Shown: positions 18,484 through 28,260, numbered from the stretch's first letter. The stretch is 64,000 nucleotides of DNA from Bin75 sp965212135 (GCA_965212135.1 OZ243044.1:1240001-1304000), one strand, 5' to 3'. Made by a program: numbers and translations. The notes: generated by a model from the sequence alone, not told the origin.

Positions 18484-19743
18484 ATGCCGACACGTCACGC
18501 CAGAACCATTAAAAAAATCGTGCTCGCGTATTCCGGCGGCCTTGATACCTCGGTCATTCTGCAATGGCTCCGCGAAGAATATGACGCGGACGTCATTGCC
18601 TTCTGCGCGGATCTCGGCCAGGGCGAAGACCTCCGAGCCATCGAGAAAAAAGCCCTGGCCGTCGGAGCGTCGAACGTGTACGTGGAGGATCTCCGGGAAC
18701 TGTTCGTCAAAGATTATGTCTTCCCCATGCTGCGGGCCAATGCCGTGTACGAGGGCTGCTATCTTCTGGGAACCGCGATTGCCCGTCCCCTGATTGCCCG
18801 CCGCCAGATGGACATTGCGCAACGGGAAAAAGCCCAGGCGGTGAGTCACGGGGCCACCGGAAAAGGGAACGACCAGATCCGGTTTGAACTCACCTATACG
18901 GCCATGAATCCCCGCATGGCCATTATCGCTCCGTGGCGGGAATGGACGTTTCAATCCCGGAGCGAGCTTATTCGGTTTGCCAACAAACGCCGGATTCCCG
19001 TAACCGCCACCAAAGCCAAACCCTACAGCATGGACCTGAACCTGTTTCACGTGAGTTACGAAGGCGGCATCCTTGAAGATCCCTGGACCGCCCCGCCGGA
19101 ATCCATGTTTCAGATGACGGTGTCGCCGGAACGCGCCCCGAATAAGCCGCAACAGATTGAAATCACGTTTGAGCGGGGAGACCCGGTGGCGGTCAACGGC
19201 ACACGCCTGTCCCCGGCCCCATTACTCGCGCACCTCAATCGGCTCGGGGGCGCCCACGGCATCGGACGGGTGGACGTCGTGGAAAACCGGTACGTGGGCA
19301 TCAAGTCGCGCGGCGTCTATGAAACGCCCGGCGGAACCATCCTGCACGCGGCGCACCGCGGCATGGAATCATTGACCATGGACCGGGAAGTCCTCCACCT
19401 CCGCGACAGCCTGATTGCGCGGTACGCGGAACTCATCTACTACGGATACTGGTTTGCCCCGGAACGCGTGATGCTGCAAACCGCCATGGATGACGCGCAA
19501 CGCACGGTGAACGGCACGGTTCGGCTCAAATTGTACAAGGGAAACGTCACGGTGACAGGACGACAATCGGCCTGGTCGCTCTATCGGGAAGACCTCGCTT
19601 CGTTTGAAAAAGACCGGGGGTACAACCAACGGGACGCCGAAGGGTTTATCCGGCTGAACGCCCTGCGTCTGGCCATTATCAAATCCCAGGGGACCGCGCG
19701 TTCCCGAGGCACGGCGCGCAACCACGCGCCCCGGTCGAAATGA
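18484..19743 (+). CDS. argG: Argininosuccinate synthase
   Basis: 419 residues. It joins citrulline and aspartate using ATP. The N-type pyrophosphatase loop AYSGGLDTSV appears after a short basic leader. Other family blocks are GCYLLGTAIARPLIA, VSHGATGKGNDQIRFE and SMDLNLFHVSYEGG. Length fits the type I family (about 400). The last four bases of its frame overlap the argH start, indicating translational coupling. No unusual residues were noticed. Confidence 0.96.
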   Translation: MPTRHARTIKKIVLAYSGGLDTSVILQWLREEYDADVIAFCADLGQGEDLRAIEKKALAVGASNVYVEDLRELFVKDYVFPMLRANAVYEGCYLLGTAIARPLIARRQMDIAQREKAQAVSHGATGKGNDQIRFELTYTAMNPRMAIIAPWREWTFQSRSELIRFANKRRIPVTATKAKPYSMDLNLFHVSYEGGILEDPWTAPPESMFQMTVSPERAPNKPQQIEITFERGDPVAVNGTRLSPAPLLAHLNRLGGAHGIGRVDVVENRYVGIKSRGVYETPGGTILHAAHRGMESLTMDREVLHLRDSLIARYAELIYYGYWFAPERVMLQTAMDDAQRTVNGTVRLKLYKGNVTVTGRQSAWSLYREDLASFEKDRGYNQRDAEGFIRLNALRLAIIKSQGTARSRGTARNHAPRSK

Positions 19744-21224
19744 AATCCGGGAATCGCGAAGCCCGTCGCGCGCCACCGCCGGCGACCACCCGTTCCAAAC
19801 ACCCAACGGCACACCCCGCCCGCAAGGCGGCCGCTTCCCCGCAAGCCAGGCCCGGCCGCTTCACCGAACCCACCCATGCGTTGGTGGAACGCTTTACCTC
19901 CTCGCTTCCCTTTGACCGGCACTTGTTTGAATACGACATTCTCGGCAGTCTCGCCCATTGCCGAACATTGGAAAAAGCCAGGGTCCTCACCCGCGCGGAA
20001 TGCCGCGCCCTGATCCGGGGACTCAAACACGTTCAAACGGAGCTTCGCGACAACCGCTTCCCCTTTGCCGCGTCGGATGAAGACATTCACATGGCCGTGG
20101 AGCGCCGCGTCACGGAACTCATCGGCCCCGTCGGCGGCAAGCTCCACACCGGCCGGAGCCGGAACGATCAAGTCACGCTTGACCTCCGGCTCTATCTCCG
20201 GGACCACCTTCAGACCGTGGAGGCGCGCCTCCAGGCGCTGCAACGGGCCTTCCTGCAACAGGCCAACCGGCATATCGCCGTGATGATTCCGGGGTACACC
20301 CACCTCCAACGGGCGCAGCCCGTCTTGCTCGCCCACCACTTTCTGGCATACGTGGAAATGCTGGAGCGGGACAAAACGCGCGTGCGGGACGCCCACGCGC
20401 GCGTGAACGTGATGCCCCTCGGTTCCGGCGCTCTGGCGGGCAACAATTATCCGATTGACCGGGCCTTCGCGGCGAAACTGCTGGGGTTTCCCGCCGTGAC
20501 CCGCAATAGTCTGGACGGGGTCTCCGACCGGGATTACGCGGCGGACGTGCTCGGTGCGCTGGCCATCATCATGATGCACCTCTCCCGGTTAAGCGAAGAA
20601 CTCATTCTGTGGGCCTCGCATGAATTTTCCTTTATTGAGTTGCCGGACGGCTTCTGCACCGGCAGCAGCATGATGCCCCAGAAAAAAAACCCCGACGTGC
20701 CCGAACTCATTCGCGGCAAAACCGGCCGCGTGTACGGCCATCTGTTCGCGCTCCTGACCACCCTCAAAGGACTCCCCTTGAGCTACAATCGAGACCTGCA
20801 GGAAGACAAAGAACCCCTTTTTGACGCCATGGGAACTGTGGTAGAATCCCTGACAATCTATGCCGAACTCATCCGGCGCCTTCAAATCCGCCAGGACGTG
20901 CTCTCGACAACCATGCGATCGGGGTTTCTCCTGGCCACCGAGTTGGCCGACTACCTGGTGCAAAAAGGGGTGCCGTTTCGAGAAGCCCATGGCATCGTGG
21001 GACAACTGGTCCGGTCTTGTCTGGCACAGAAGATGGAATTGAGCGACCTGTCGCTGGCTCAACTGAAGACCGTGTCGCCGCATTTTTCCAAAGACGCGCG
21101 CTCGTTCCTGACGTTCAAAGGCGCCATTGACCGCAAAGCCCAAATTGGCGGCACGGCGCGCAAACAAGTGGTTCGGCAACTCCGGGAATGGGAATCGCGC
21201 CTGACAGAGCAGGCGACGCGCTGA
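19740..21224 (+). CDS. argH: Argininosuccinate lyase
   Basis: 494 residues. It cleaves argininosuccinate to arginine and fumarate. The signature GSSMMPQKKNPD (with the mobile catalytic-serine loop) and HTGRSRNDQV are intact, as are GYTHLQRAQPV and DFxxR-type helices. About 35 residues at the N-terminus are basic and Ala/Pro-rich before the conserved RFTEPTHALVERF, longer than usual. A later start would break the 4-base overlap with argG, so the long form is kept. The stop precedes a small lipoprotein gene, as in the argH-lipoprotein-lysA order of many bacteria. Confidence 0.95.
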   Translation: MKSGNREARRAPPPATTRSKHPTAHPARKAAASPQARPGRFTEPTHALVERFTSSLPFDRHLFEYDILGSLAHCRTLEKARVLTRAECRALIRGLKHVQTELRDNRFPFAASDEDIHMAVERRVTELIGPVGGKLHTGRSRNDQVTLDLRLYLRDHLQTVEARLQALQRAFLQQANRHIAVMIPGYTHLQRAQPVLLAHHFLAYVEMLERDKTRVRDAHARVNVMPLGSGALAGNNYPIDRAFAAKLLGFPAVTRNSLDGVSDRDYAADVLGALAIIMMHLSRLSEELILWASHEFSFIELPDGFCTGSSMMPQKKNPDVPELIRGKTGRVYGHLFALLTTLKGLPLSYNRDLQEDKEPLFDAMGTVVESLTIYAELIRRLQIRQDVLSTTMRSGFLLATELADYLVQKGVPFREAHGIVGQLVRSCLAQKMELSDLSLAQLKTVSPHFSKDARSFLTFKGAIDRKAQIGGTARKQVVRQLREWESRLTEQATR

Positions 21225-21232
21225 CAGCCGGG

Positions 21233-21502
21233 ATGGCAAGCATGGCTTCACTGCACCCCCCCGTTCTCCGGTCACCGCTCCGTGGCCGGACCATCGTGTT
21301 GCTGGGCGCGCTGTTTTTGTGGGGAGCGGGCTGTGGCGCGGTGGGCGACCCTATCGCCCCGGAAGACATCGGCATTGAAGCCAAAATCCTGGAACGGCAA
21401 CGAGCCGAGGAACAGCGTTCAGCGCCGGAAGGACAGCCGAACGCCCCTCGTAAAGAGCCGGAAATTGTGTTGCCTCCCCTTCAACCCGTGGGCACACAGT
21501 GA
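21233..21502 (+). CDS. Small putative lipoprotein between argH and lysA
   Basis: 89 residues from ATG 21233 (ATG 21242 is also possible). A basic start is followed by the hydrophobic run TIVLLGALFLWGAG and a lipobox-like cysteine (GAGCGAVGDP). The mature part is polar, rich in Glu, Arg and Pro. A short lipoprotein beside argH and lysA occurs in many Gram-negative bacteria (LptM/YifL type), so the place is familiar, but sequence identity to that family is not shown here. Confidence 0.6.
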   Translation: MASMASLHPPVLRSPLRGRTIVLLGALFLWGAGCGAVGDPIAPEDIGIEAKILERQRAEEQRSAPEGQPNAPRKEPEIVLPPLQPVGTQ

Positions 21503-21545
21503 AAAACCTTGAGCGGAGCCGGGCGATTCGGATACGCTGTAGGGT

Positions 21546-21710
21546 CTAATCCTGTTTCAGGAGCATGCCGACACCAAGACAGACGACAGCAACGGCAAGC
21601 AGAAAAATGGCCGTTCCCGGACCTTTGCCAATCCATGGAAATTGCAGGAAGACAACGACCATGGCCACGATGGAGCCGGCAATCAACAAGCCTTTGCTGT
21701 ATTGACCCAT
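21546..21710 (-). CDS. Small two-helix membrane protein
   Basis: A 54-residue frame, opposite to its neighbours, filling the gap between the lipoprotein and radical SAM genes. It starts MGQYSKGLLIAG, has two hydrophobic helices (about 8-22 and 32-49) joined by FPWIGKGPG, and ends KQD. Codon pattern and clean topology argue for a real small gene; the ribosome-binding site is weak. Function unknown. Confidence 0.5.
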   Translation of the reverse strand: MGQYSKGLLIAGSIVAMVVVFLQFPWIGKGPGTAIFLLAVAVVCLGVGMLLKQD

Positions 21711-21759
21711 GCTTGAATTTTAGCACATATTTTTTCGCCGATAACAGGGAGATGGTTCC

Positions 21760-23634
21760 ATGAACACACAAGCAGGCACTGACACTCGGACGTTGTTGCT
21801 CCTCGACCCCTACCCCAGGGACAATCCGTACAGCATGACCGCGAGCGAGCGGCGGTCCATCTGGTTTCCCAAACTGAGCCTGCCCTCGATTGCCGCCTAC
21901 ACGCCGCCCCACTGGGACGTGTCCCTCGTTGACGAAGCGGTGCAAACCATAGACTTTGACCAGCCGTGCGACCTGGTCGGCATCTCGGTGATGACCTGCT
22001 ACGCGCCCAGGGCCTATCAGCTCGCCACGGAATTTCGCAAACGCGGCAAACAGGTCGTCCTCGGCGGCGTCCACCCCACCTACTGTCCCGAAGAATCGCT
22101 GCGGTATTGCGACACCATTGTATGCGGGGAAGCCGAAGAACTCTGGCCGCGCGTCGTCGAGGACTTTGAGGCCGGGGCGATGAAACGCATCTATCGCATG
22201 GAGCAGTTTCCTCCGCTGGACAATTACCGCCCGCCGCGCATTCAGCTCCTTAGCCCGGACTCCTATATGACCCGTCATTGCACGTTCACCACGCGCGGGT
22301 GCCACTTTGACTGCGAGTTTTGCAGCGTGTCGCCGTTTAACGGCAAAACCACCAGACGGCGGCCCGTGCCGGAAGTCATTGAAGAAATGCGGCGCGCCAA
22401 AGAATGGATACGCTCCGAGGTGGTCGAACGCATGGGGCAGGGTTCGTTGTGGGAGGCCATGAAAATCTGTTCGAAAATCTGGGTCGGCCTTGAAGAAGGG
22501 TCCATCGTGGCCTTTGTGGACGACCTGCACAACAGTCACCGCGCCTATTGCCGGGAACTGTGGCAGGCCATGAAATCCATGAACATTAAATGGGGATGCC
22601 AGTCCACCCTGTTTTTAGGGGACGACCGGGAGATGGTCAAACTGGCGGCCGAAAGCGGCTGCGTCTCGGTCTTTGTCGGCATGGAATCGGTCTCCGAGGC
22701 TTCCCTGGACGAAACCAACAAAGGCTTCAACCAGGTCCGAAAATTTGAAGACCAGATCAAAATGTTTCACGACCACGGGATCATGGTGAATCCCGGCATG
22801 GTGTTCGGGTTTGATAATGACGATGAATCCGTGTTTGAAACCACGCTGAATTTTCTCATTCGCAACCGGGTCGAACTGGCGTATTTCAACGTGTTGACGC
22901 CGTTGCCCGGCACCGCGCTGCATGAGCGGTATACGCGCGAAGGCCGGATCTTTGATCAGGACTGGGCCAAATACGACGGGAAAAACGTGGTGTTTTACCC
23001 GAAACGGATGACGCCGGAACAACTCCAGGAAGGATTTTTCTGGGCGAACCATCAGTTCTATTCGCTGGGATCAATCTGGGAGCGGCTCCGGCATACCAGC
23101 CAGCGTCTGGTCCCCCGCATCGAAATGAATTATGAATTTCGAAAGCTCATCAAACGAACGTGCCCGCAGGGGACGCTCTCGCCTATGGCGACGATCCTCA
23201 AGAATCTGCAGGCGAAACTCCCCACCGTGGACACCAGTCTATTCATTCCCAACGCGCTGCATACGATCAAGCAGACGGCGACCGCAAAGCCACAGGACTT
23301 GTTCCTCAATATCAAAGGCCGGCGCCACGACGCGTTTGCAGCGTTATTTATTGACCTGGAGGGAACACTGGATCACCTGAACGCGCGGGAACTGCTGGAC
23401 CGCATCAAAGACGCCGCGCAAAAAGCGAAGCTGGACATTGTGGTCAATTTTGAACATCTTCGGCAGGTGACCCCCAAGGCGATTCAGATTCTCTTTGACC
23501 AGGAGCGCCTCAAGGCGGTGACGCCCCACGCGAAACTGCGCTATCGCAAATTGCGGGACGCGTTTCATGCCGCGTTGGACGGGTTAACGTTACCGGACTC
23601 CGAGCTGCTGGAAGAGTTGCCGCACGATGCATGA
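21760..23634 (+). CDS. B12-binding radical SAM protein with C-terminal STAS-like domain
   Basis: 624 residues. Residues 10-140 look like a cobalamin-binding Rossmann domain (LVGISVMTC, GKQVVLGGVHP) but lack an obvious DxHxxG base motif. The radical SAM cluster CHFDCEFC (Cys181, 185, 188) follows TTRG, with GMESV and the substrate-barrel sequence NPGMVFGFD. The last 110 residues resemble a STAS domain (LFIDLEGTLDHLNARELLDRI, then IVVNFEHLRQVTP), an unusual attachment. Relatives modify lipids, pigments or cofactors; no substrate can be named. A good Shine-Dalgarno (AGGGAGATGG) precedes ATG 21760. The end overlaps lysA by 8 bases, so it is expressed with the lysine cluster. Confidence 0.8.
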   Translation: MNTQAGTDTRTLLLLDPYPRDNPYSMTASERRSIWFPKLSLPSIAAYTPPHWDVSLVDEAVQTIDFDQPCDLVGISVMTCYAPRAYQLATEFRKRGKQVVLGGVHPTYCPEESLRYCDTIVCGEAEELWPRVVEDFEAGAMKRIYRMEQFPPLDNYRPPRIQLLSPDSYMTRHCTFTTRGCHFDCEFCSVSPFNGKTTRRRPVPEVIEEMRRAKEWIRSEVVERMGQGSLWEAMKICSKIWVGLEEGSIVAFVDDLHNSHRAYCRELWQAMKSMNIKWGCQSTLFLGDDREMVKLAAESGCVSVFVGMESVSEASLDETNKGFNQVRKFEDQIKMFHDHGIMVNPGMVFGFDNDDESVFETTLNFLIRNRVELAYFNVLTPLPGTALHERYTREGRIFDQDWAKYDGKNVVFYPKRMTPEQLQEGFFWANHQFYSLGSIWERLRHTSQRLVPRIEMNYEFRKLIKRTCPQGTLSPMATILKNLQAKLPTVDTSLFIPNALHTIKQTATAKPQDLFLNIKGRRHDAFAALFIDLEGTLDHLNARELLDRIKDAAQKAKLDIVVNFEHLRQVTPKAIQILFDQERLKAVTPHAKLRYRKLRDAFHAALDGLTLPDSELLEELPHDA

Positions 23635-24895
23635 TTTTCACTACCGCCATGATTCGCTGCACTGTGAAGACATCCCCCTCGAACGCCTTGACAAGGAACA
23701 CGGCACCCCCTGTTACATCTACAGTCACGCGACGCTGATTCGGCACTTCCGGGCTTTTGACCTGGCCTTTGCCGCCGTTCCCCATCTCGTCGCGTTTGCC
23801 ATGAAAGCCAATTCAAACCTGGCCGTCCTTCGGCTGATGGCGTCGCAAGGCGGCGGGGCCGACATTGTGTCGGGCGGCGAATTGTTTCGCGCGTTAAAAG
23901 CCGGCATTCCTCCCGACAAAATCGTCTTTGCGGGAGTGGGAAAAAGCCGTGAAGACCTGCGCTATGCTCTGGAGTCCGGCATCCTGTTCTTCAACGTGGA
24001 ATCGTCCGCGGAACTGCAGACCCTCAATGACGTGGCGGGGGAAATGGGCACGTCCGCGCGCGTGGCGCTTCGGATCAATCCGGACATTGATCCCAACACC
24101 CATCCGTACATCTCGACGGGGCTTAAAAAAAGCAAATTCGGTATCGGCGCGGACCGCGCGATTGAGGCCTTCAACAACGCGGCGTCGCTCCCGTGCATCC
24201 GGGTCATTGGGGTTCATGCCCACATCGGCTCTCAACTGACGCAAATCAGTCCGTTTGTCGAGTCGCTGAAGAAGGTGGCCGCGCTCATTGAGACGCTGAA
24301 ATCCCAGGGCATTCCGATTCGCTATCTCAACATCGGCGGAGGACTCGGGATTACCTATTCAAACGAAACGCCGCCTCACCCCAAAGAGTTGGCCGACGCG
24401 GTCACGCCGCTTCTTCGGGAGACGCACTGTGAAATCATTATGGAGCCCGGCCGGGTGATCGCCGGGAACGCCGGCATTTTGTTGACACGAGTCCTCTACA
24501 TGAAAGAGACCGGTGACAAAAAGTTTGTCATTGTGGACGCGGCGATGAACGATCTGCTGCGGCCCAGCCTGTACGACGCGCATCACGACATCCTGCCGGT
24601 TCGCCGGACGCCGCATGCGACGGAAGACGCGGTGGACGTGGTCGGACCCGTTTGCGAATCCGGAGATTTTCTCGCCCACAACCGAACCATGCCCTCCGTC
24701 AAAGCCGGCGACCTGTTGGCGGTGATGTCCGCCGGAGCCTATGGCTTCACCATGGCGTCCAACTATAATTCCCGGCCGCGGGTTTCGGAGATTCTGGTGA
24801 AAGGCGGGGAAAATTTTGTGATTCGGGAACGTGAGACGTTTGACGATCTGATTCGCGGGGAACGTATCCCCGCTTTTCTCGAGGCCAAGGCGTAA
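23627..24895 (+). CDS. lysA: Diaminopimelate decarboxylase
   Basis: 422 residues. Fold III PLP enzyme, last step of lysine synthesis. The PLP lysine lies in AFAMKANSN. GVHAHIGSQ, NIGGGLGI, the phosphate-binding EPGR and the CESGD motif bearing the active-site cysteine are all present. It starts inside the end of the radical SAM gene and is separated by one base from dapA, so the three genes are tightly linked. Length is normal for LysA. Confidence 0.95.
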   Translation: MHDFHYRHDSLHCEDIPLERLDKEHGTPCYIYSHATLIRHFRAFDLAFAAVPHLVAFAMKANSNLAVLRLMASQGGGADIVSGGELFRALKAGIPPDKIVFAGVGKSREDLRYALESGILFFNVESSAELQTLNDVAGEMGTSARVALRINPDIDPNTHPYISTGLKKSKFGIGADRAIEAFNNAASLPCIRVIGVHAHIGSQLTQISPFVESLKKVAALIETLKSQGIPIRYLNIGGGLGITYSNETPPHPKELADAVTPLLRETHCEIIMEPGRVIAGNAGILLTRVLYMKETGDKKFVIVDAAMNDLLRPSLYDAHHDILPVRRTPHATEDAVDVVGPVCESGDFLAHNRTMPSVKAGDLLAVMSAGAYGFTMASNYNSRPRVSEILVKGGENFVIRERETFDDLIRGERIPAFLEAKA

Positions 24896-24896
24896 C

Positions 24897-25769
24897 ATGT
24901 TTTCAGGATCCTTGGTCGCGGCCGTGACACCGTTTCACAACGGCCGATTCGATGAACAAGCGTATGGCGACTTCATCGAGTTTCAAATTGCCAACGGCAC
25001 GCATGGCATCGTCCCCTGCGGGACCACGGGCGAATCCGCCACGCTCTCGCACCAGGAACACGAACGCGTCGTGGCGTTGACCGTGGAAGTCGTGCATCGC
25101 CGGGTTCCCGTGATTGCCGGCACGGGATCGAATGCCACCGACGAGGCGATCGTCTTTACCAAACATGCGAAACACGCCGGGGCCGACGGCGCGCTGCTGA
25201 TTACGCCCTATTACAATAAGCCCTCGCAGGAAGGCCTGTACCAGCATTATGCGGCCGTGGCCGGAGCCGTGGATCTTCCCCTGATTCTCTACAACATTCC
25301 GGGCCGCACCAGCGTGAATATGACGCCGGCCACCATTGCGCGCACCGCCAAACTGCCCAACGTCGTGGGCATCAAAGAAGGCAGCGGGTCGCTCGGGCAG
25401 GTTTCCGAGATTATTCACCAATGCGGGGAAGGCTTCATGCTGCTCTCCGGAGACGATGCGCTGACCCTTCCCATGATGGCGCTGGGCGCCAAAGGCGTGA
25501 TTACGGTCACCGCCAACGTGGCGCCGCGGGACATGGCCGACCTGGTGAACGCGGCCCTGGCCGGGAACGTGGCCGAAGCCCGTGTCTCGCATTTTAAACT
25601 CGCGGCGTTGTTCGGCGCCCTGTTCTATGAGACCAACCCCATTCCGGTCAAAGCCGCCTTGTCCATGATGAACAAAATCAAACCCGAACTGCGGCTCCCG
25701 CTCACGCCCCTTTCGTCCGACAACCATGAACGGCTCCGGCGCGTCATGAAAGAAACCGGGCTGCTCTAA
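24897..25769 (+). CDS. dapA: 4-hydroxy-tetrahydrodipicolinate synthase
   Basis: 290 residues, a class I aldolase condensing pyruvate with aspartate semialdehyde at the start of the diaminopimelate branch. PCGTTGESATL near residue 40 holds the pyruvate site, YYNKPSQEGLYQHY holds the catalytic tyrosine, and VGIKEGSGSL holds the Schiff-base lysine. It begins one base after the lysA stop. The start matches the usual family N-terminus (FSGSLVAAVTPF). Confidence 0.95.
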   Translation: MFSGSLVAAVTPFHNGRFDEQAYGDFIEFQIANGTHGIVPCGTTGESATLSHQEHERVVALTVEVVHRRVPVIAGTGSNATDEAIVFTKHAKHAGADGALLITPYYNKPSQEGLYQHYAAVAGAVDLPLILYNIPGRTSVNMTPATIARTAKLPNVVGIKEGSGSLGQVSEIIHQCGEGFMLLSGDDALTLPMMALGAKGVITVTANVAPRDMADLVNAALAGNVAEARVSHFKLAALFGALFYETNPIPVKAALSMMNKIKPELRLPLTPLSSDNHERLRRVMKETGLL

Positions 25770-25810
25770 CGCCGTCGCAACGGGACTCTCGACGCACCGG
25801 CCTCCCGCAC

Positions 25811-26632
25811 ATGACACACACCAGCGGACATGCCCCTCTCAACGTCATGGTCACCGGCGCCGCCGGCCGAATGGGACAACGCCTGGTTGCCCTGGTCAAC
25901 GAATCGCCCCGCCTGCGACTGTCCGGCGCCATTGAAGCGCCGGGACACCCGGCCCTTGGCACAGACGCCGGGGACGTGGCCGGCTGCGGCCGGCTCGACG
26001 TCGCGTTGACGGACGATCTCGCCGACGCCATGGCCGCGAGCGACGTCGTGATTGATTTCACCGCACCGGCCGCCACGCTGCGCCATCTGGCTCAAGCCGT
26101 CCGGCACCACCGCGCCATCGTCATCGGCACCACGGGATTTTCTCCCGATGACATGACCCGGCTTCGCGCGCACGCCGAGTCCGTCCCGTGCGTACAGGCT
26201 CCCAACATGAGCGTCGGAATCAACGTGCTGTTGCGGATTATCGGAAAAGTGGCCCTGGCGCTCGGCGACGACTATGATCTCGAAATCATCGAAACGCATC
26301 ACAACAAGAAGAAAGACGCCCCAAGCGGAACCGCGCTGCAACTGGCCGACGTCCTGGCGTCCGCCAAAAACTGGGATCTGCGGGAAAGCGGCGTCTATGC
26401 GCGGCATGGCGTCATCGGGGAACGCGCGCGCAAAGAAATCGGGGTGCAGAGCGTGAGAGCCGGGGACGTCGCGGGCGAGCATACCGTGATCTACGGCGGG
26501 CCCGGGGAACGGATTGAGATCACGCATCGCGCCCACAATCGCGACCCATTTGCGCGCGGAGCCTTGCGCGCGGCAGAATGGGTGGTCGCGCAACCGCCGG
26601 GGCTGTATGGCATGGCCGACGTGCTGGGATAA
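25811..26632 (+). CDS. dapB: 4-hydroxy-tetrahydrodipicolinate reductase
   Basis: 273 residues. It reduces the DapA product with NAD(P)H. The nucleotide-binding VTGAAGRMGQRLV is near the N-terminus. The catalytic signature ETHHNKKKDAPSGTAL, holding the proton-donating histidine and lysine, is intact, as is GERxxxEIG. It lies 41 bases downstream of dapA on the same strand and ends the lysine/diaminopimelate set. Peptidoglycan and lysine both depend on this pathway. Confidence 0.95.
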   Translation: MTHTSGHAPLNVMVTGAAGRMGQRLVALVNESPRLRLSGAIEAPGHPALGTDAGDVAGCGRLDVALTDDLADAMAASDVVIDFTAPAATLRHLAQAVRHHRAIVIGTTGFSPDDMTRLRAHAESVPCVQAPNMSVGINVLLRIIGKVALALGDDYDLEIIETHHNKKKDAPSGTALQLADVLASAKNWDLRESGVYARHGVIGERARKEIGVQSVRAGDVAGEHTVIYGGPGERIEITHRAHNRDPFARGALRAAEWVVAQPPGLYGMADVLG

Positions 26633-26718
26633 CCCGGGCGTCAGGCGCGGCGCGGGGCGACCGCGCGTTTCATGGATGTGCCGACATTGTACTGTTCTTG
26701 CATGAGGAGGTCCGCGTT

Positions 26719-26958
26719 ATGGATATGTTTGGAAGAATTCCCATGATGGAAATACCGCTACACGTCACTCCGGATCAAAAAAAGTGGCTGGATAAAATGG
26801 TGGAAGAAGGCCGGATTGCCGTTCCACCCGGCGGGACGCTGGAAAAAGGTTCCGTGATTTCCATGTTCGTCCGGATGTTGATTCACAACGCCATGGAAGA
26901 GCAGATGCGGCAGGAAGCGCTGGAAGCCGACGATGATGACGATGATGATGACGAATAG
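26719..26958 (+). CDS. Small protein with an Asp-rich tail
   Basis: 79 residues from ATG 26719, with a strong AGGAGG at 26705-26710. The body (PLHVTPDQKKWLDKMVEEGR) looks like a helix-rich ribbon-helix-helix-sized domain, ending in ADDDDDDDDE. No family is recognised. The Shine-Dalgarno and coherent sequence support a real gene; the frame is open further upstream, but only this start is served by the ribosome-binding site. It is convergent with hemL. Confidence 0.65.
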   Translation: MDMFGRIPMMEIPLHVTPDQKKWLDKMVEEGRIAVPPGGTLEKGSVISMFVRMLIHNAMEEQMRQEALEADDDDDDDDE

Positions 26959-26976
26959 CCGCCCGTGTTCTGTGTG

Positions 26977-28260
26977 TTATAACCGCTTGTACACGTCGTG
27001 AGCGGCGCGGACGGTTCGTTCAATATCCGCCGCCGTGTGCGCGGTTGAGACGAAAGCGGCTTCAAATTGCGAGGGGGCGAAGTAGGACCCGCGTTCCAGC
27101 ATCTTGTGGAAGAACCTGGCATACCGAGCCGTATCCGACCGTTTCGCCGAGGCGTAATCCACCACCGGCCCTTCCGTAAAAAACCCCCCCAGAAGAGAGC
27201 CGACTCGCGTTTGATAAAAAGGAACGTCGGCCTGCCGGGCCGCCGCCGCCAGGCCCTGGGCCAACTGCCGGCCTCGCCGTTCCAGGCGTTCATACACCCC
27301 GGAAGCCTTGAGCCGTTTCAACGTTTCAATGCCGGCCGTCACGGCCAATGGATTGCCGGAAAGCGTCCCGGCCTGATAGACCGGGCCTTCCGGCGCCACA
27401 AGATTCATCATCTCTTGCGACCCGCCGTAGGCTCCGACCGGCAACCCGCCGCCGATGATTTTTCCCAGGCACGTGAGATCGGGTTTGAGGCCATACAGGG
27501 TCTGCGCGCCGCCATACGCCACGCGAAAGCCGGAAATCACCTCATCGAAGATCAGGAGGATGCCATGTGTTCTGGTGAGGGCGCGCAGTTGCCGAAGAAA
27601 GGTTATACGCGGCAACACGACGCCCATGTTTCCCGCGATAGGCTCGACAATGACGCAGGCCAGTTTCCGCCAGTGTTTCCGGATCAGACTCCGCACCGCC
27701 TCAATATCATTATAGGGAGCGGTGAGGGTTTGCCCGGCCGTGGCTTTGGGCACTCCCGGACTGTCGGGAAGGCCCAGCGTCGCGGCGCCGGACCCGGCCT
27801 TGACCAGCAGATGGTCGGCATGGCCATGGTAGCAGCCTTCAAATTTCAGGATGGCGTCCCGTTTGGTAAATCCCCTGGCCACGCGAATGGCCGACATCAC
27901 GGCTTCGGTGCCGGAACTCACGAGCCGAACCCGTTCAATGGACGGCAACGCCTCGCAAATCATGGTCGCCAGCGTCAATTCCTGTTCGGTCGGCGCGCCG
28001 TAACTGGTCCCCAGACTCGCGGCCCGCTGAATCGCCCGAACCACCGAGGGATGGGCATGGCCCACGATCATAGGCCCCCACGAGGCCACATAATCAAGGT
28101 ACGTGTTCCCATCGGCGTCGGTCACCGTGGCGCCCCGCGCCCGTTTGAGAAACAACGGCTGCCCGCCGACCGACCGAAACGCGCGGACCGGGCTGTTCAC
28201 CCCACCGGGAATATACCGCCGGGCACGGGCAAACAGTTTTTTTGAAGTCGAGACCTTCAC
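26977..28260 (-). CDS. hemL: Glutamate-1-semialdehyde 2,1-aminomutase
   Basis: 427 residues from GTG 28260. It converts glutamate-1-semialdehyde to 5-aminolevulinate in the C5 tetrapyrrole pathway. Conserved features are IPGGVNSPVRAFRSVGG, FEGCYHGHAD, IFDEVISGFR and the PLP lysine in CLGKIIGGGLPVGAYGG, with AGTLSGNPLAV. The frame is open up to 28443, but the family begins about where GTG 28260 places it, and another gene occupies the upstream DNA. No other haem gene is nearby. Confidence 0.95.
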   Translation of the reverse strand: MKVSTSKKLFARARRYIPGGVNSPVRAFRSVGGQPLFLKRARGATVTDADGNTYLDYVASWGPMIVGHAHPSVVRAIQRAASLGTSYGAPTEQELTLATMICEALPSIERVRLVSSGTEAVMSAIRVARGFTKRDAILKFEGCYHGHADHLLVKAGSGAATLGLPDSPGVPKATAGQTLTAPYNDIEAVRSLIRKHWRKLACVIVEPIAGNMGVVLPRITFLRQLRALTRTHGILLIFDEVISGFRVAYGGAQTLYGLKPDLTCLGKIIGGGLPVGAYGGSQEMMNLVAPEGPVYQAGTLSGNPLAVTAGIETLKRLKASGVYERLERRGRQLAQGLAAAARQADVPFYQTRVGSLLGGFFTEGPVVDYASAKRSDTARYARFFHKMLERGSYFAPSQFEAAFVSTAHTAADIERTVRAAHDVYKRL

